From the NCBI GenBank assembly GCA_003132085.1, contig PKWO01000470.1, forward strand, positions 214 through 6,542: DNA of 6,329 nt, in the 5' to 3' direction. Positions within the stretch are counted from its first letter, which is position 1, and each line of letters begins with the position of its first letter. This DNA comes from Oxalobacteraceae bacterium. Lineage in GTDB: Bacteria > Pseudomonadota > Gammaproteobacteria > Burkholderiales > Burkholderiaceae_D. Positions 1-5,997 of this stretch are shown here, one piece after another. The notes under the pieces were generated by a model. The model saw only the letters and a program-made list of their open reading frames with translations, was not told where the DNA came from and ran no database searches. A program made the position numbers and the translations under genes.

Positions 1-1962
1 CCGACCGTGCTCGATATTCCCAACGGCCTGGCGCGCGGCGTGCGTACCGCGTCGGACTTCTTGATGGCCTTGCAACTGACCGGCGCGGCCAAAGATAATT
101 CTCTGGCCAACATGCAATTGCGTCTGCCGGTGGTGGTCATCGGCGGCGGCTTGACCGGTATTGATACAGCCACTGAATCGCTGGCCTATTATCCGGTTCA
201 GGTGGAAAAATTCCTGCGGCGGTACGAGCAGTTATGCGCCGAACGCGGCGAAGCGCAAGTGCGTGCAAGCTGGAGCGCCGAAGAGGCGAAAATCGCCGCC
301 GAGTTCTTGCAGCATGCGCAAGCGATTCGCACCGAGCGGGCACGGGCGGCGTCCGCCGGGCAGGAACCCCACGTTCTTGAGCTGCTGCAGGCCTGGGGCG
401 GTGTCACGCTGGCGTATCGCAAACGCATGATCGACAGCCCGGCTTACACGCTGAATCACGAAGAAGTCGAAAAAGCGCTGGAAGAAGGGATCGTCTACGC
501 GGAATGCCTGAGTCCGGTCGCCATCGAGGTCGATGCGAGCGGCGCAGCCAACATGATGCGCATGTGCATGCAGGTGCGCCACGAGGACGGCAAGTGGTCC
601 TCCGGCAAAGAAGTCGCATTGCCGGCGCGCTCGATTTTCATCGCGGCGGGAACCCAGCCGAATACCGTTCTGGCGCGCGAAGATGCGACGCATTTCAGAC
701 TTGACGGGCGGTATTTCGCCGCTTGCGATGAGTACGGCGAAAAGTGCAGTCCGGAACAGGAAATTTCAAAACCGGAGCACGCTGAAATTCTTCTGAGCAA
801 ACTCGATAATGAGAAATTCATTTCTTTCTTCGGCGATTTGCATCCTTCCTATTTCGGCAACGTGGTCAAGGCAATGGGCTCGGCCAAGCAGGGTTACCCG
901 GTCGTATCGCGCGTGTTGAATCGCCATCCACCGGCCGACGCGGAATCGGATGACATTTTTTTTTCACGGCTGAATGCGGGCATGCGCGCCACCGTCCATG
1001 CGGTCAGCCGATTGACGCCGACCATCGTCGAGGTGGTTCTGCACGCACCGTTCGCTGCCGCGCAATTTCATCCCGGGCAGTTTTTTCGGTTGCAAAATTA
1101 TGAGGCGCTGGCGCCGGTCATACGCAACACCCGCATGGCGATGGAGGGCTTGGCGCTCACCGGCGCATGGGTCGACGCGGAGCGCGGCTTGGTGGCTTGT
1201 ATCGTGCTGGAAATGGGCGGCTCTGCCGATCTGGTCGCCGCATTGCAACCCGGCGAACCGGTCGTCTTGATGGGGCCGACCGGTACCGCCACGCATATTG
1301 AGGCAAACGAAACAGTGATGCTGGTCGGTGGCGGATTAGGCAATGCAGTGCTATTTTCCATCGGTGCCGCATTGCGGGCGGCCGGCTCCAGCGTGCTGTA
1401 TTTTGCCGGCTACAAAAAACTGATCGATCGTTACAAGATTGCGGAAATAGAAGCGGCATCTGACGTGATCGTCTGGTGCTGCGACGAAGCGCCCGGCTTT
1501 GCCCCCAGCCGCCCGCAGGACAAGACCTTTGTCGGCAATATTGTCCAGGCGATTGCGGCGTATGCCGGCGGTGAGCTGGGCGAGCAACCGATCGCCACAT
1601 CAAAAGCCGACCGCATTATCGTCATTGGCTCCGACCGCATGATGGCGGCGGTAGGACTGGCGCGCCACAATCAATTGAAGCCTTTCCTGAAAGCCGGCCA
1701 TTTCGCAATCGGCTCGATCAACTCGCCGATGCAGTGCATGATGAAGGAAATCTGCGCGCAGTGCCTGCAACCGCAGCGCGATCCGGTCAGCGGAAAAGTC
1801 ACCTATGTGTTCTCGTGCTTCAACCAGGACCAGCCGCTTGATCGCGTGGACTTTGGCGGCTTGAATGCGCGCCTGCAACAGAATTCATTGCAGGAGAAAC
1901 TGACCGTGCAATGGTTGGCGGCTTGCGTGAAAGAATTGCGGCGCGAACGTACGATGGTGTAA
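1..1962 (+). CDS. Fused GltD-like / PyrK-like FAD-dependent oxidoreductase, 5'-truncated by window edge
   Basis: The frame is open from base 1, so the true start lies upstream and the GTG at 7 is probably internal. Residues are counted from that codon. The first module resembles the small subunit of glutamate synthase (GltD): a Rossmann motif VVVIGGGLTGID (42-53), a second strand VTLAYRKR (133-140), an EEVEKALEEG helix (152-161), the AAGTQPNT motif (213-220), and a FAD-contacting GD (276-277) followed by GNVVKAMGSAK (284-294). A linker (about 305-327) leads to a dihydroorotate dehydrogenase electron-transfer-like (PyrK) module: FAD-site PGQFF (356-360), NAD-site LVGGGLGNA (439-447), and a C-terminal cysteine cluster C577, C583, C586, C604 expected to bind 2Fe-2S. 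A classical RxYS flavin motif is not seen. By family it should be a soluble protein passing electrons between NAD(P)H and an unknown partner; the substrate cannot be read from the sequence. A helical insertion (about 57-131) splits the first Rossmann fold. The missing N-terminus probably carries the 4Fe-4S part and the first FAD motif; this is inferred from GltD. Confidence 0.85.
   Translation, partial: PTVLDIPNGLARGVRTASDFLMALQLTGAAKDNSLANMQLRLPVVVIGGGLTGIDTATESLAYYPVQVEKFLRRYEQLCAERGEAQVRASWSAEEAKIAAEFLQHAQAIRTERARAASAGQEPHVLELLQAWGGVTLAYRKRMIDSPAYTLNHEEVEKALEEGIVYAECLSPVAIEVDASGAANMMRMCMQVRHEDGKWSSGKEVALPARSIFIAAGTQPNTVLAREDATHFRLDGRYFAACDEYGEKCSPEQEISKPEHAEILLSKLDNEKFISFFGDLHPSYFGNVVKAMGSAKQGYPVVSRVLNRHPPADAESDDIFFSRLNAGMRATVHAVSRLTPTIVEVVLHAPFAAAQFHPGQFFRLQNYEALAPVIRNTRMAMEGLALTGAWVDAERGLVACIVLEMGGSADLVAALQPGEPVVLMGPTGTATHIEANETVMLVGGGLGNAVLFSIGAALRAAGSSVLYFAGYKKLIDRYKIAEIEAASDVIVWCCDEAPGFAPSRPQDKTFVGNIVQAIAAYAGGELGEQPIATSKADRIIVIGSDRMMAAVGLARHNQLKPFLKAGHFAIGSINSPMQCMMKEICAQCLQPQRDPVSGKVTYVFSCFNQDQPLDRVDFGGLNARLQQNSLQEKLTVQWLAACVKELRRERTMV
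956..1010 (+). promoter_or_regulatory. Candidate recoding/slippage site: T9 run plus downstream hairpin inside the flavoprotein gene
   Basis: Bases 956-964 are nine consecutive T, read in frame as ATT TTT TTT TCA. This includes an in-frame T_TTT_TTT heptamer at 957-963, which fits the X_XXY_YYZ pattern of minus-one ribosomal slippage. CGGCTGA (967-973) is perfectly complementary to TCAGCCG (1004-1010), and inside it GCATG (980-984) pairs with CATGC (997-1001). The site lies in the linker between the GltD-like and PyrK-like modules. Losing one T puts a TGA at 971-973; gaining one T, or minus-one frameshifting, leads to TGA at 1101-1103. Either gives a product ending after the first module. The three-base spacer is shorter than usual for ribosomal frameshifting. 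Function is inference; the run could simply be TTT codon choice for Phe-Phe. Confidence 0.3.
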
Positions 1963-1990
1963 CGCCAACATTTACAAACATAACAGTAAT

Positions 1991-1994
1991 GGAG
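1991..1994 (+). promoter_or_regulatory. Shine-Dalgarno GGAG that decides the pncC start
   Basis: GGAG lies nine bases before the ATG at 2004. An in-frame ATG at 1989 overlaps this GGAG and has no comparable site of its own, so 2004 is the preferred start. The protein then begins MQDILELATR, the usual place for a stand-alone CinA C-terminal domain. Confidence 0.6.
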
Positions 1995-2003
1995 TGCAAA
2001 ACC

Positions 2004-2489
2004 ATGCAAGACATCTTGGAATTGGCGACACGCGTCGGTCGCGCATTGCAATCAAAAGGCCTGCTGCTGGCAACCGCCGAATCCTGTACCGGGGGCGGCA
2101 TCGCTCAGGCGATCACCGAAATCGCAGGATCTTCCGAATGGTTCGATTGCGGTTTCATCGTCTATTCCAACGCGTCCAAAATCGAATTGCTCGACGTGCC
2201 CGCCGCGCTGATTGCGCAACACGGCAATGTCAGCGAAGAAATCGCGGAGGCGATGGCGCAAGGCGCGCTTGCCAACAGCAACGCGCACGTAACCATGTCG
2301 ACCACCGGCATTGCCGGCCCTGGCGGCGCGGTGCCAGGCAAGCCGGTCGGCACCGTTTGTTTCGGTTGGGCGATGGGTAATCACACGCACACCGAACGCC
2401 TGGTATTTGCCGGCGACCGTCAAGCGGTGCGCCAACAAACTGTCGCCCATGCGTTGCAAGGCTTGTTGCGTTTTTTGGAGCAAGCGTGA
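2004..2489 (+). CDS. pncC: Nicotinamide-nucleotide amidohydrolase (CinA C-terminal domain family)
   Basis: PncC hydrolyses nicotinamide mononucleotide (NMN) to nicotinate mononucleotide and ammonia in the cytoplasm, returning NMN, for example from DNA-ligase turnover, to NAD synthesis. The 161-residue product is a single CinA-C domain of normal length. It shows TAESCTGG (24-31) with the conserved Ser27, GFIVYSNASK (50-59), VSEEIAEAMAQGA (76-88), TTGIAGPGG (100-108), KPVGTVCFGW (113-122) and the terminal helix RQQTVAHAL (143-151). The N-terminal MoCF-like domain of full-length CinA is absent, as in E. coli PncC. The gene starts 41 bases after the flavoprotein stop with no good promoter between: a TTTACA at 1971 has no fitting -10. 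Co-transcription is therefore likely. It converges on pmbA downstream. In-frame codons reach back to 1911 but overlap the upstream gene and are not needed. The family assignment is firm; the enzyme name rests on homology. Confidence 0.92.
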   Translation: MQDILELATRVGRALQSKGLLLATAESCTGGGIAQAITEIAGSSEWFDCGFIVYSNASKIELLDVPAALIAQHGNVSEEIAEAMAQGALANSNAHVTMSTTGIAGPGGAVPGKPVGTVCFGWAMGNHTHTERLVFAGDRQAVRQQTVAHALQGLLRFLEQA

Positions 2490-2631
2490 CGCGTTAACCA
2501 CTTGCACGCGTAGGGCGAAAAGCGAAGCGCCTTCTCCGCCGCACGTCTATGCGCTTCTTACGCGTGTGTGTTATTTCCGCTAAACCCGCACAATTGGCTC
2601 TGCCGGGTGCGTCTTACCGTTCCGGCTCGCG
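2490..2631. other. Convergent intergenic gap between pncC and pmbA
   Basis: This 142-base gap separates the stops of pncC (+) and pmbA (-). I see no gene or promoter in it. The left half carries the nested inverted repeats listed separately. The right half has only a weak ACCCG (2584-2588) / CGGGT (2604-2608) pairing with a 15-base loop. No T tract suited to an intrinsic terminator follows any of these stems on either strand. Confidence 0.6.
2505..2566. repeat. Nested inverted repeats, REP-like palindromic element
   Basis: CACGCGTA (2505-2512) is the exact reverse complement of TACGCGTG (2559-2566). Inside it GAAGCGC (2524-2530) is the exact reverse complement of GCGCTTC (2551-2557). A competing fold also exists: GGCGAAAAGCG (2514-2524) can pair with 2528-2540 around an AAG loop, with two single-base bulges and one A-C mismatch. 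The motif GTAGGGCG...GCGAAGCG...TCCGCCG resembles, from memory, short palindromic repeats scattered between genes in beta-proteobacteria; copy number cannot be checked here. Lying between convergent genes, it may also limit read-through, but no U tract follows. Calling it a repeat family is inference. Confidence 0.45.
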
Positions 2632-3996
2632 TCATCCTCCCGCCACCATCATGCGTTCAATCAGGATCGAGCCCGTTTGCTTGGTTCCGCGCGCCAACAC
2701 GTCGGCCCCCACTGCGACGATCTGCTGGAATATTTCTTTCATATTCCCGGCAATCGTGATCTCTTCCACAGGAAACTGAATTACGCCGTTCTCGACCCAA
2801 TAACCGGACGCGCCGCGTGAATAATCACCTGTCACGTAATTCACCCCCTGCCCCATCAACTCAGTCACCAGCAAACCGGTGCCGAGTTTCTTCAGCATGG
2901 CCTTGAAATTGTCGGTCGGCTTGGTCAGCGATGAGGTCAGCGACAGGTTGTGCGAACCGCCTGCATTGCCGGTGGTTTGCATGCCCAGCTTGCGGGCCGA
3001 ATAAGTGGAGAGGAAATAGCCCTGCACCACGCCGTCCCTGACCACTTCGCGGCGCTGTGTCTTGACGCCTTCTTCATCGAACGGAGCGGAGCCTACTGCG
3101 CCGATCACATGCGGGTCTTCGAGAATTTGAATGTGCGCAGGGAATACCGATTGGCCAAGCGAATCGAGCAAGAACGTGGATTTGCGATACAGCGCGCCAC
3201 CGGATACCGCCTGCACGAAGCTGCCGAGCAGTCCGGAGGCCAGTGGCGCCTCGAACAACACTGCGCATTTGCGGGTATCGAGCTTGCGTGCATGCAACCG
3301 GGCCAGTGCGCGCTCGGCGGCGTAACGTCCGATTGCTTCAGGCTTGGCCAAGTGCTTCGGATTGCGGGCGGACGAATACCAGTCGTCGCGCTGCATATGC
3401 GCGCCCTTGCCGGCGATCGGCGAGACCGAAAGGGTATGGCGCGAATAGGGGTAACCACCCATGAAGCCGAGCGAGTTGGCCGTGACGAAATGCGATTGCT
3501 GGGCATACACGCCGGCGCCCTCGCTGTTGGTGATGCGCTTGTCGACCGCGAACGCGGCCGCTTCACAGCGTTTCGCCAATTCGACCGCTTCTTCGGTCGA
3601 GATCAGCCATGGATAACACAGCTTCAGATCGATCGGATGCATTTCCAGCATGCCGGCATCGGGCAGCCCGGCGCAATCATCCTCCGAGGTAAAGCGCGCG
3701 ATGTTGTAGGCGGCATCCACCGTTGCCTGCAACGCCTGCCGGGAAAAATCGGATGTGCTGGCATTGCCGCGCCGGACATGGCGCTCCTCGCCAAGGTACA
3801 CGGTCACGCCCATGCCCTTGTCCTTGTTTTGCTCGATGGTTTCAATCTTGCCCTTGCGCACCGCTACCGACAGGCCGTTGCCCTCGCTGATTTCGACTGC
3901 GGCGTTGGACGCACCTTTTTCTTGTGCGTATCGCAACACATCCTGCGCAAGTTGTTGTAGTTGGTCGTGACTATGTATAAATACGGGATCGCTCAT
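2632..3996 (-). CDS. pmbA: Metalloprotease-related protein PmbA (TldE), TldD/PmbA family
   Basis: PmbA/TldE is the partner of TldD. Together they form a cytoplasmic protease that degrades unfolded peptides and, in E. coli, matures microcin B17 and helps turn over the CcdA antitoxin. The 454-residue product matches the E. coli length (about 450) and is colinear with it: an N-terminal domain with GMGVTVYLGE (61-70), DKRITNSEG (152-160), YRKSTFLLDSLG (270-281), VTELMGQGVN (377-386), TGDYSRGASGYWVENG (389-404) and EITIAGN (412-418). No HExxxH zinc motif is present, as expected for PmbA; the zinc site belongs to TldD, which is not in this window. The ATG at 3996-3994 gives the normal N-terminus; upstream is a purine-rich stretch (GAAGAAAACGAG) rather than a strong Shine-Dalgarno. 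It is transcribed divergently from darP and converges on pncC. Its processed substrate in this organism cannot be told from sequence. Confidence 0.95.
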   Translation of the reverse strand: MSDPVFIHSHDQLQQLAQDVLRYAQEKGASNAAVEISEGNGLSVAVRKGKIETIEQNKDKGMGVTVYLGEERHVRRGNASTSDFSRQALQATVDAAYNIARFTSEDDCAGLPDAGMLEMHPIDLKLCYPWLISTEEAVELAKRCEAAAFAVDKRITNSEGAGVYAQQSHFVTANSLGFMGGYPYSRHTLSVSPIAGKGAHMQRDDWYSSARNPKHLAKPEAIGRYAAERALARLHARKLDTRKCAVLFEAPLASGLLGSFVQAVSGGALYRKSTFLLDSLGQSVFPAHIQILEDPHVIGAVGSAPFDEEGVKTQRREVVRDGVVQGYFLSTYSARKLGMQTTGNAGGSHNLSLTSSLTKPTDNFKAMLKKLGTGLLVTELMGQGVNYVTGDYSRGASGYWVENGVIQFPVEEITIAGNMKEIFQQIVAVGADVLARGTKQTGSILIERMMVAGG

Positions 3997-4068
3997 GAGC
4001 TCGTTTTCTTCGAAATACGTATAAAACAGTTATGATAGCAGTCGTTTACAGAATGGCCCCATAACATC
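3997..4068. promoter_or_regulatory. Divergent promoter region between pmbA and darP
   Basis: This 72-base AT-richer gap must drive pmbA leftward and darP rightward unless promoters lie inside the genes. For darP the best -10 is TATGAT (4031-4036, five of six consensus bases), which would put transcription start near 4043 and leave a leader of about 26 bases. The matching -35 is poor (TTCGAA, 4009-4014, 16-base spacer). A second -10-like TATAAA lies at 4020-4025. For pmbA only weak matches are seen (TTTTAT on the minus strand). A palindrome ATACGTAT (4015-4022) sits in the middle and could be a regulator site or chance. Confidence 0.4.
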
Positions 4069-4677
4069 ATGCCAAATCCCAATCGAGGCTCTTGCGGCTT
4101 CCAATCCAGCGAGTTTGAGCAAGAATACGATCGCCCCTCCAAGTCGCAACTCAAACGCGACATGACAGCCCTGCAAAAGCTGGGTGAAGACCTGGTAGAC
4201 GAGCCGCGCGATCGCGTCAAACGCGTGCCGATGCCGGAAGATGTGCGCGATGCCATCCTTGCATGCCAGCAGATCAAGGATCATGAAGGACGCCGCCGCC
4301 AGATGCAGTACGTCGGCAAGAAAATGCGCACGCTGAACGAGGAAGAACTGGCCGCGATCCAAAGAACGCTGGATAGCTGGAAAGGCTTGTCGAAGGCCGA
4401 TACCGCCGCCATGCATGCGCTGGAAAAACGCCGCGATAAACTGTTGGCACACGATGCCGCGCTGACCGAACTGGTTGGGCAACACCCGGAGCTGGATGCG
4501 CAGCAGTTGCGCACGCTAATCCGCAACGCCCGCAAGGAACAGGCGGAGAACAAGCCGCCGAAGGCCTATCGCGAAATTTTCCAGCTTTTGAAGCAACTGC
4601 AAGCAGGGCATCCATCCGCGAAAGCATCGGCACAGGATAATGATGAAGCGGAGCAAGACGATGCGGCAGAAGACTAA
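4069..4677 (+). CDS. darP: Dual-action ribosomal maturation protein DarP (YjgA/DUF615 family)
   Basis: DarP, formerly YjgA, binds late precursors of the 50S subunit and promotes maturation of the peptidyl-transferase region. The 202-residue product is slightly longer than E. coli YjgA (about 183). It shows the family pattern: RPSKSQLKRDMTALQKLGEDL (the family signature, about 22-42), an RNA-contacting basic block RRRQMQYVGKKMR (75-87), a mid-protein charged helix (about 110-135), the QLRTLIRNARKEQ helix (146-158) and AYREIFQLLKQL (166-177). It ends in a low-complexity acidic tail (190-202) that accounts for some of the extra length. The ATG at 4069 gives the expected N-terminus, but no clear Shine-Dalgarno precedes it. 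The last 17 bases overlap mogA, whose ribosome-binding site is coded within the acidic tail. Divergence from pmbA is a common arrangement in proteobacteria. Confidence 0.93.
   Translation: MPNPNRGSCGFQSSEFEQEYDRPSKSQLKRDMTALQKLGEDLVDEPRDRVKRVPMPEDVRDAILACQQIKDHEGRRRQMQYVGKKMRTLNEEELAAIQRTLDSWKGLSKADTAAMHALEKRRDKLLAHDAALTELVGQHPELDAQQLRTLIRNARKEQAENKPPKAYREIFQLLKQLQAGHPSAKASAQDNDEAEQDDAAED
4650..4653 (+). promoter_or_regulatory. Shine-Dalgarno GGAG for mogA inside darP
   Basis: GGAG sits seven bases before the ATG at 4661 and picks that start over the ATGs at 4640 and 4643 in the same frame. It lies within darP codons for the acidic tail, so ribosomes finishing darP pass directly over the mogA start, which suggests translational coupling. 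Confidence 0.6.
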
Positions 4678-5272
4678 TCCGGACGAATTGCTGATCGGAC
4701 TGGTTTCCATTTCCGATCGCGCCTCCAGCGGCGCATACCAAGACCAAGGCATCCCCGCGCTACGCGACTGGTTTGCCGCGGCGCTCTGCAGTCCGTGGCA
4801 GATGGCCACCCGCCTGATCCCGGATGACCGGGCCGCGATCGAACAAGCGTTAATTGAATTGGTTGACGACATCGGCTGCGACCTGGTCCTGACTACCGGC
4901 GGCACCGGCCCGGCCCGGCGCGATGTGACGCCGGAGGCAACGCTGGCAGTCGGCACCAAGGAGATGCCCGGCTTCGGCGAGCAAATGCGGCAAATAAGCC
5001 TGAAATTCGTTCCTACCGCGATCCTGTCGAGGCAAGTTGCGGTGATCCGCGAAACGCCGGACCATGTGGCGCTCATCATGAATCTGCCCGGTCAGCCGAA
5101 ATCCATCAAGGAAACCCTGGAAGGATTGAAGGATGCCGATGGCAAGCAGGTGATGGCAGGTATTTTCGCCGCCGTGCCCTATTGCATCGATTTGATCGGC
5201 GGACCGTATATAGAAACCAACGACGCGGTGTGCAAAGCATTCCGGCCAAAGTCGGCGATCCGTCCCAAATAG
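4661..5272 (+). CDS. mogA: Molybdopterin adenylyltransferase
   Basis: MogA adenylylates molybdopterin with ATP, giving MPT-AMP, the substrate for molybdate insertion by MoeA in molybdenum-cofactor synthesis. The 203-residue product aligns along its length with E. coli MogA (195 residues): LIGLVSISDRASSG (11-24), RLIPDD (51-56), TTGGTGPARRDVTPEAT (78-94), EMPGFGEQMRQISL (101-114), LPGQPKSIKE (142-151) and FRPKSA (194-199). Asp55 and Asp88 correspond to the catalytically important Asp49 and Asp82 of E. coli, which favours MogA over MoaB. The extra length is mostly at the N-terminus. The gene overlaps darP by 17 bases and precedes the esterase by 40 bases, so it is probably transcribed from the darP promoter. 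No other cofactor-synthesis gene is in the window, and no molybdenum-responsive site was recognised. Confidence 0.95.
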   Translation: MRQKTNPDELLIGLVSISDRASSGAYQDQGIPALRDWFAAALCSPWQMATRLIPDDRAAIEQALIELVDDIGCDLVLTTGGTGPARRDVTPEATLAVGTKEMPGFGEQMRQISLKFVPTAILSRQVAVIRETPDHVALIMNLPGQPKSIKETLEGLKDADGKQVMAGIFAAVPYCIDLIGGPYIETNDAVCKAFRPKSAIRPK

Positions 5273-5312
5273 AACCCGTTCCCGATTAACCCACCTTTCC
5301 GATGCGGCAGCC

Positions 5313-5984
5313 ATGACACCAACACACCTCGAAACCATCCAGATCGACAGTGCCCCCAATCCAAGCGTCGCCGTCATCTGGATGCATGGGCTGGGCGCCG
5401 ACGGCAACGACTTTGTGCCGATTGTGCGTGAACTGAATTTACAGAACTGCCCCGGCATTCGTTTCATCTTTCCGCATGCGCCGACCATGCCGGTGACGAT
5501 CAACGGCGGTAACGTGATGCGTGCGTGGTATGACATTCTCGGCACCGACCTGGTCAGGCGCGAGGATGACGCCGGCTTACGCAAATCGCAGGAAGCAATC
5601 GCACAGTTGATTGCCAACGAAAAAGCGCGCGGCATTGCCGCCGATCACATCATCCTGGCCGGATTCTCGCAAGGATGTGCTATCGCGCTGCAAACCGGCT
5701 TGCGCTACCCGGAAAAACTGGCGGGGCTGTTGTGCCTGTCCGGATATGTGCCGATCCACACTACGCTGGCTGCGGAGCGCAGCCCGGCGAATCAAGCCAC
5801 GCCGATTTTCATGGCGCATGGCCGCGCCGATCCGGTGATCCCGATTCACCGTGCCGAGCAATCACGCGATTTATTGCAATCGCTCGGCTATTCAGTGGAA
5901 TGGCATGAATACATGATGCCGCATTCGGTTTGCGAAGAGGAAATTGAAGATATCGGAAACTGGTTGCGACAATTGCTGGCTTAG
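5313..5984 (+). CDS. Carboxylesterase/phospholipase-type alpha/beta hydrolase
   Basis: A 223-residue serine hydrolase of the Abhydrolase_2 family, like Pseudomonas fluorescens carboxylesterase II (about 218 residues) and the acyl-protein thioesterase/lysophospholipase group. The catalytic triad is readable: Ser119 in GFSQG (117-121), Asp173 in GRADPVIP (170-177) and His204 in MPHSVC (202-207). Other family signs are the oxyanion-side loop MHGLGADGNDF (24-34), FPHAPTMPVTINGG (53-66), AWYDI (71-75) and LSGYVP (142-147). No signal peptide or membrane segment is seen, so it is probably cytoplasmic. It should cleave short-chain carboxyl esters; the natural substrate is unknown. The ATG at 5313 gives a standard N-terminus but has only a weak upstream purine signal; the ATG at 5302 is out of frame. 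It follows mogA after 40 bases with no evident promoter. A perfect hairpin spans its stop codon. Confidence 0.93.
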   Translation: MTPTHLETIQIDSAPNPSVAVIWMHGLGADGNDFVPIVRELNLQNCPGIRFIFPHAPTMPVTINGGNVMRAWYDILGTDLVRREDDAGLRKSQEAIAQLIANEKARGIAADHIILAGFSQGCAIALQTGLRYPEKLAGLLCLSGYVPIHTTLAAERSPANQATPIFMAHGRADPVIPIHRAEQSRDLLQSLGYSVEWHEYMMPHSVCEEEIEDIGNWLRQLLA

Positions 5985-5992
5985 CAATTGTC
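5968..5992. terminator. Perfect 10-bp hairpin across the esterase stop codon, candidate terminator stem
   Basis: GACAATTGCT (5968-5977) and AGCAATTGTC (5983-5992) are exact reverse complements around a five-base loop (5978-5982), and the TAG stop (5982-5984) lies at the loop/stem border. Being symmetrical and between convergent genes, it could serve both strands. No T tract follows on either side, so it is not a standard intrinsic terminator. It may instead protect the 3' end of the mRNA, or bind a protein as an operator-like palindrome. Confidence 0.45.
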
Positions 5993-5997
5993 ATGCT

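Noticed and set aside
7..9. GTG at 7 as the true start of the flavoprotein.
   Set aside because: The frame is open through base 1, and a GltD-like protein needs an N-terminal FAD-binding half before this point.
232..693. Several open frames on the minus strand under the flavoprotein gene, including this one.
   Set aside because: They are shadows of the real frame, with shifted low-complexity composition and no conserved motif.
956..1010. The T run and hairpin as an intrinsic terminator.
   Set aside because: The T tract precedes the stem on the + strand, and on the - strand the stem is followed by A, not T; neither order fits an intrinsic terminator.
1971..1976. TTTACA as a -35 box of a separate pncC promoter.
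   Set aside because: No -10-like hexamer is found 16-18 bases downstream; the region there is already the ribosome-binding site.
1911..2003. An upstream extension of the pncC frame overlapping the end of the flavoprotein.
   Set aside because: It adds residues not found in CinA-C proteins, and the GGAG at 1991-1994 places the start at 2004.
2950..3960. A 336-codon open frame on the + strand opposite pmbA.
   Set aside because: It is fully antisense to a well-conserved PmbA, is rich in Arg, His, Gly and Ala as GC-rich shadow frames are, and shows no recognisable domain or ribosome-binding site.
4640..4660. Earlier in-frame ATG codons for mogA.
   Set aside because: They lack a ribosome-binding site at proper distance, and MogA proteins already start close to the ATG at 4661.
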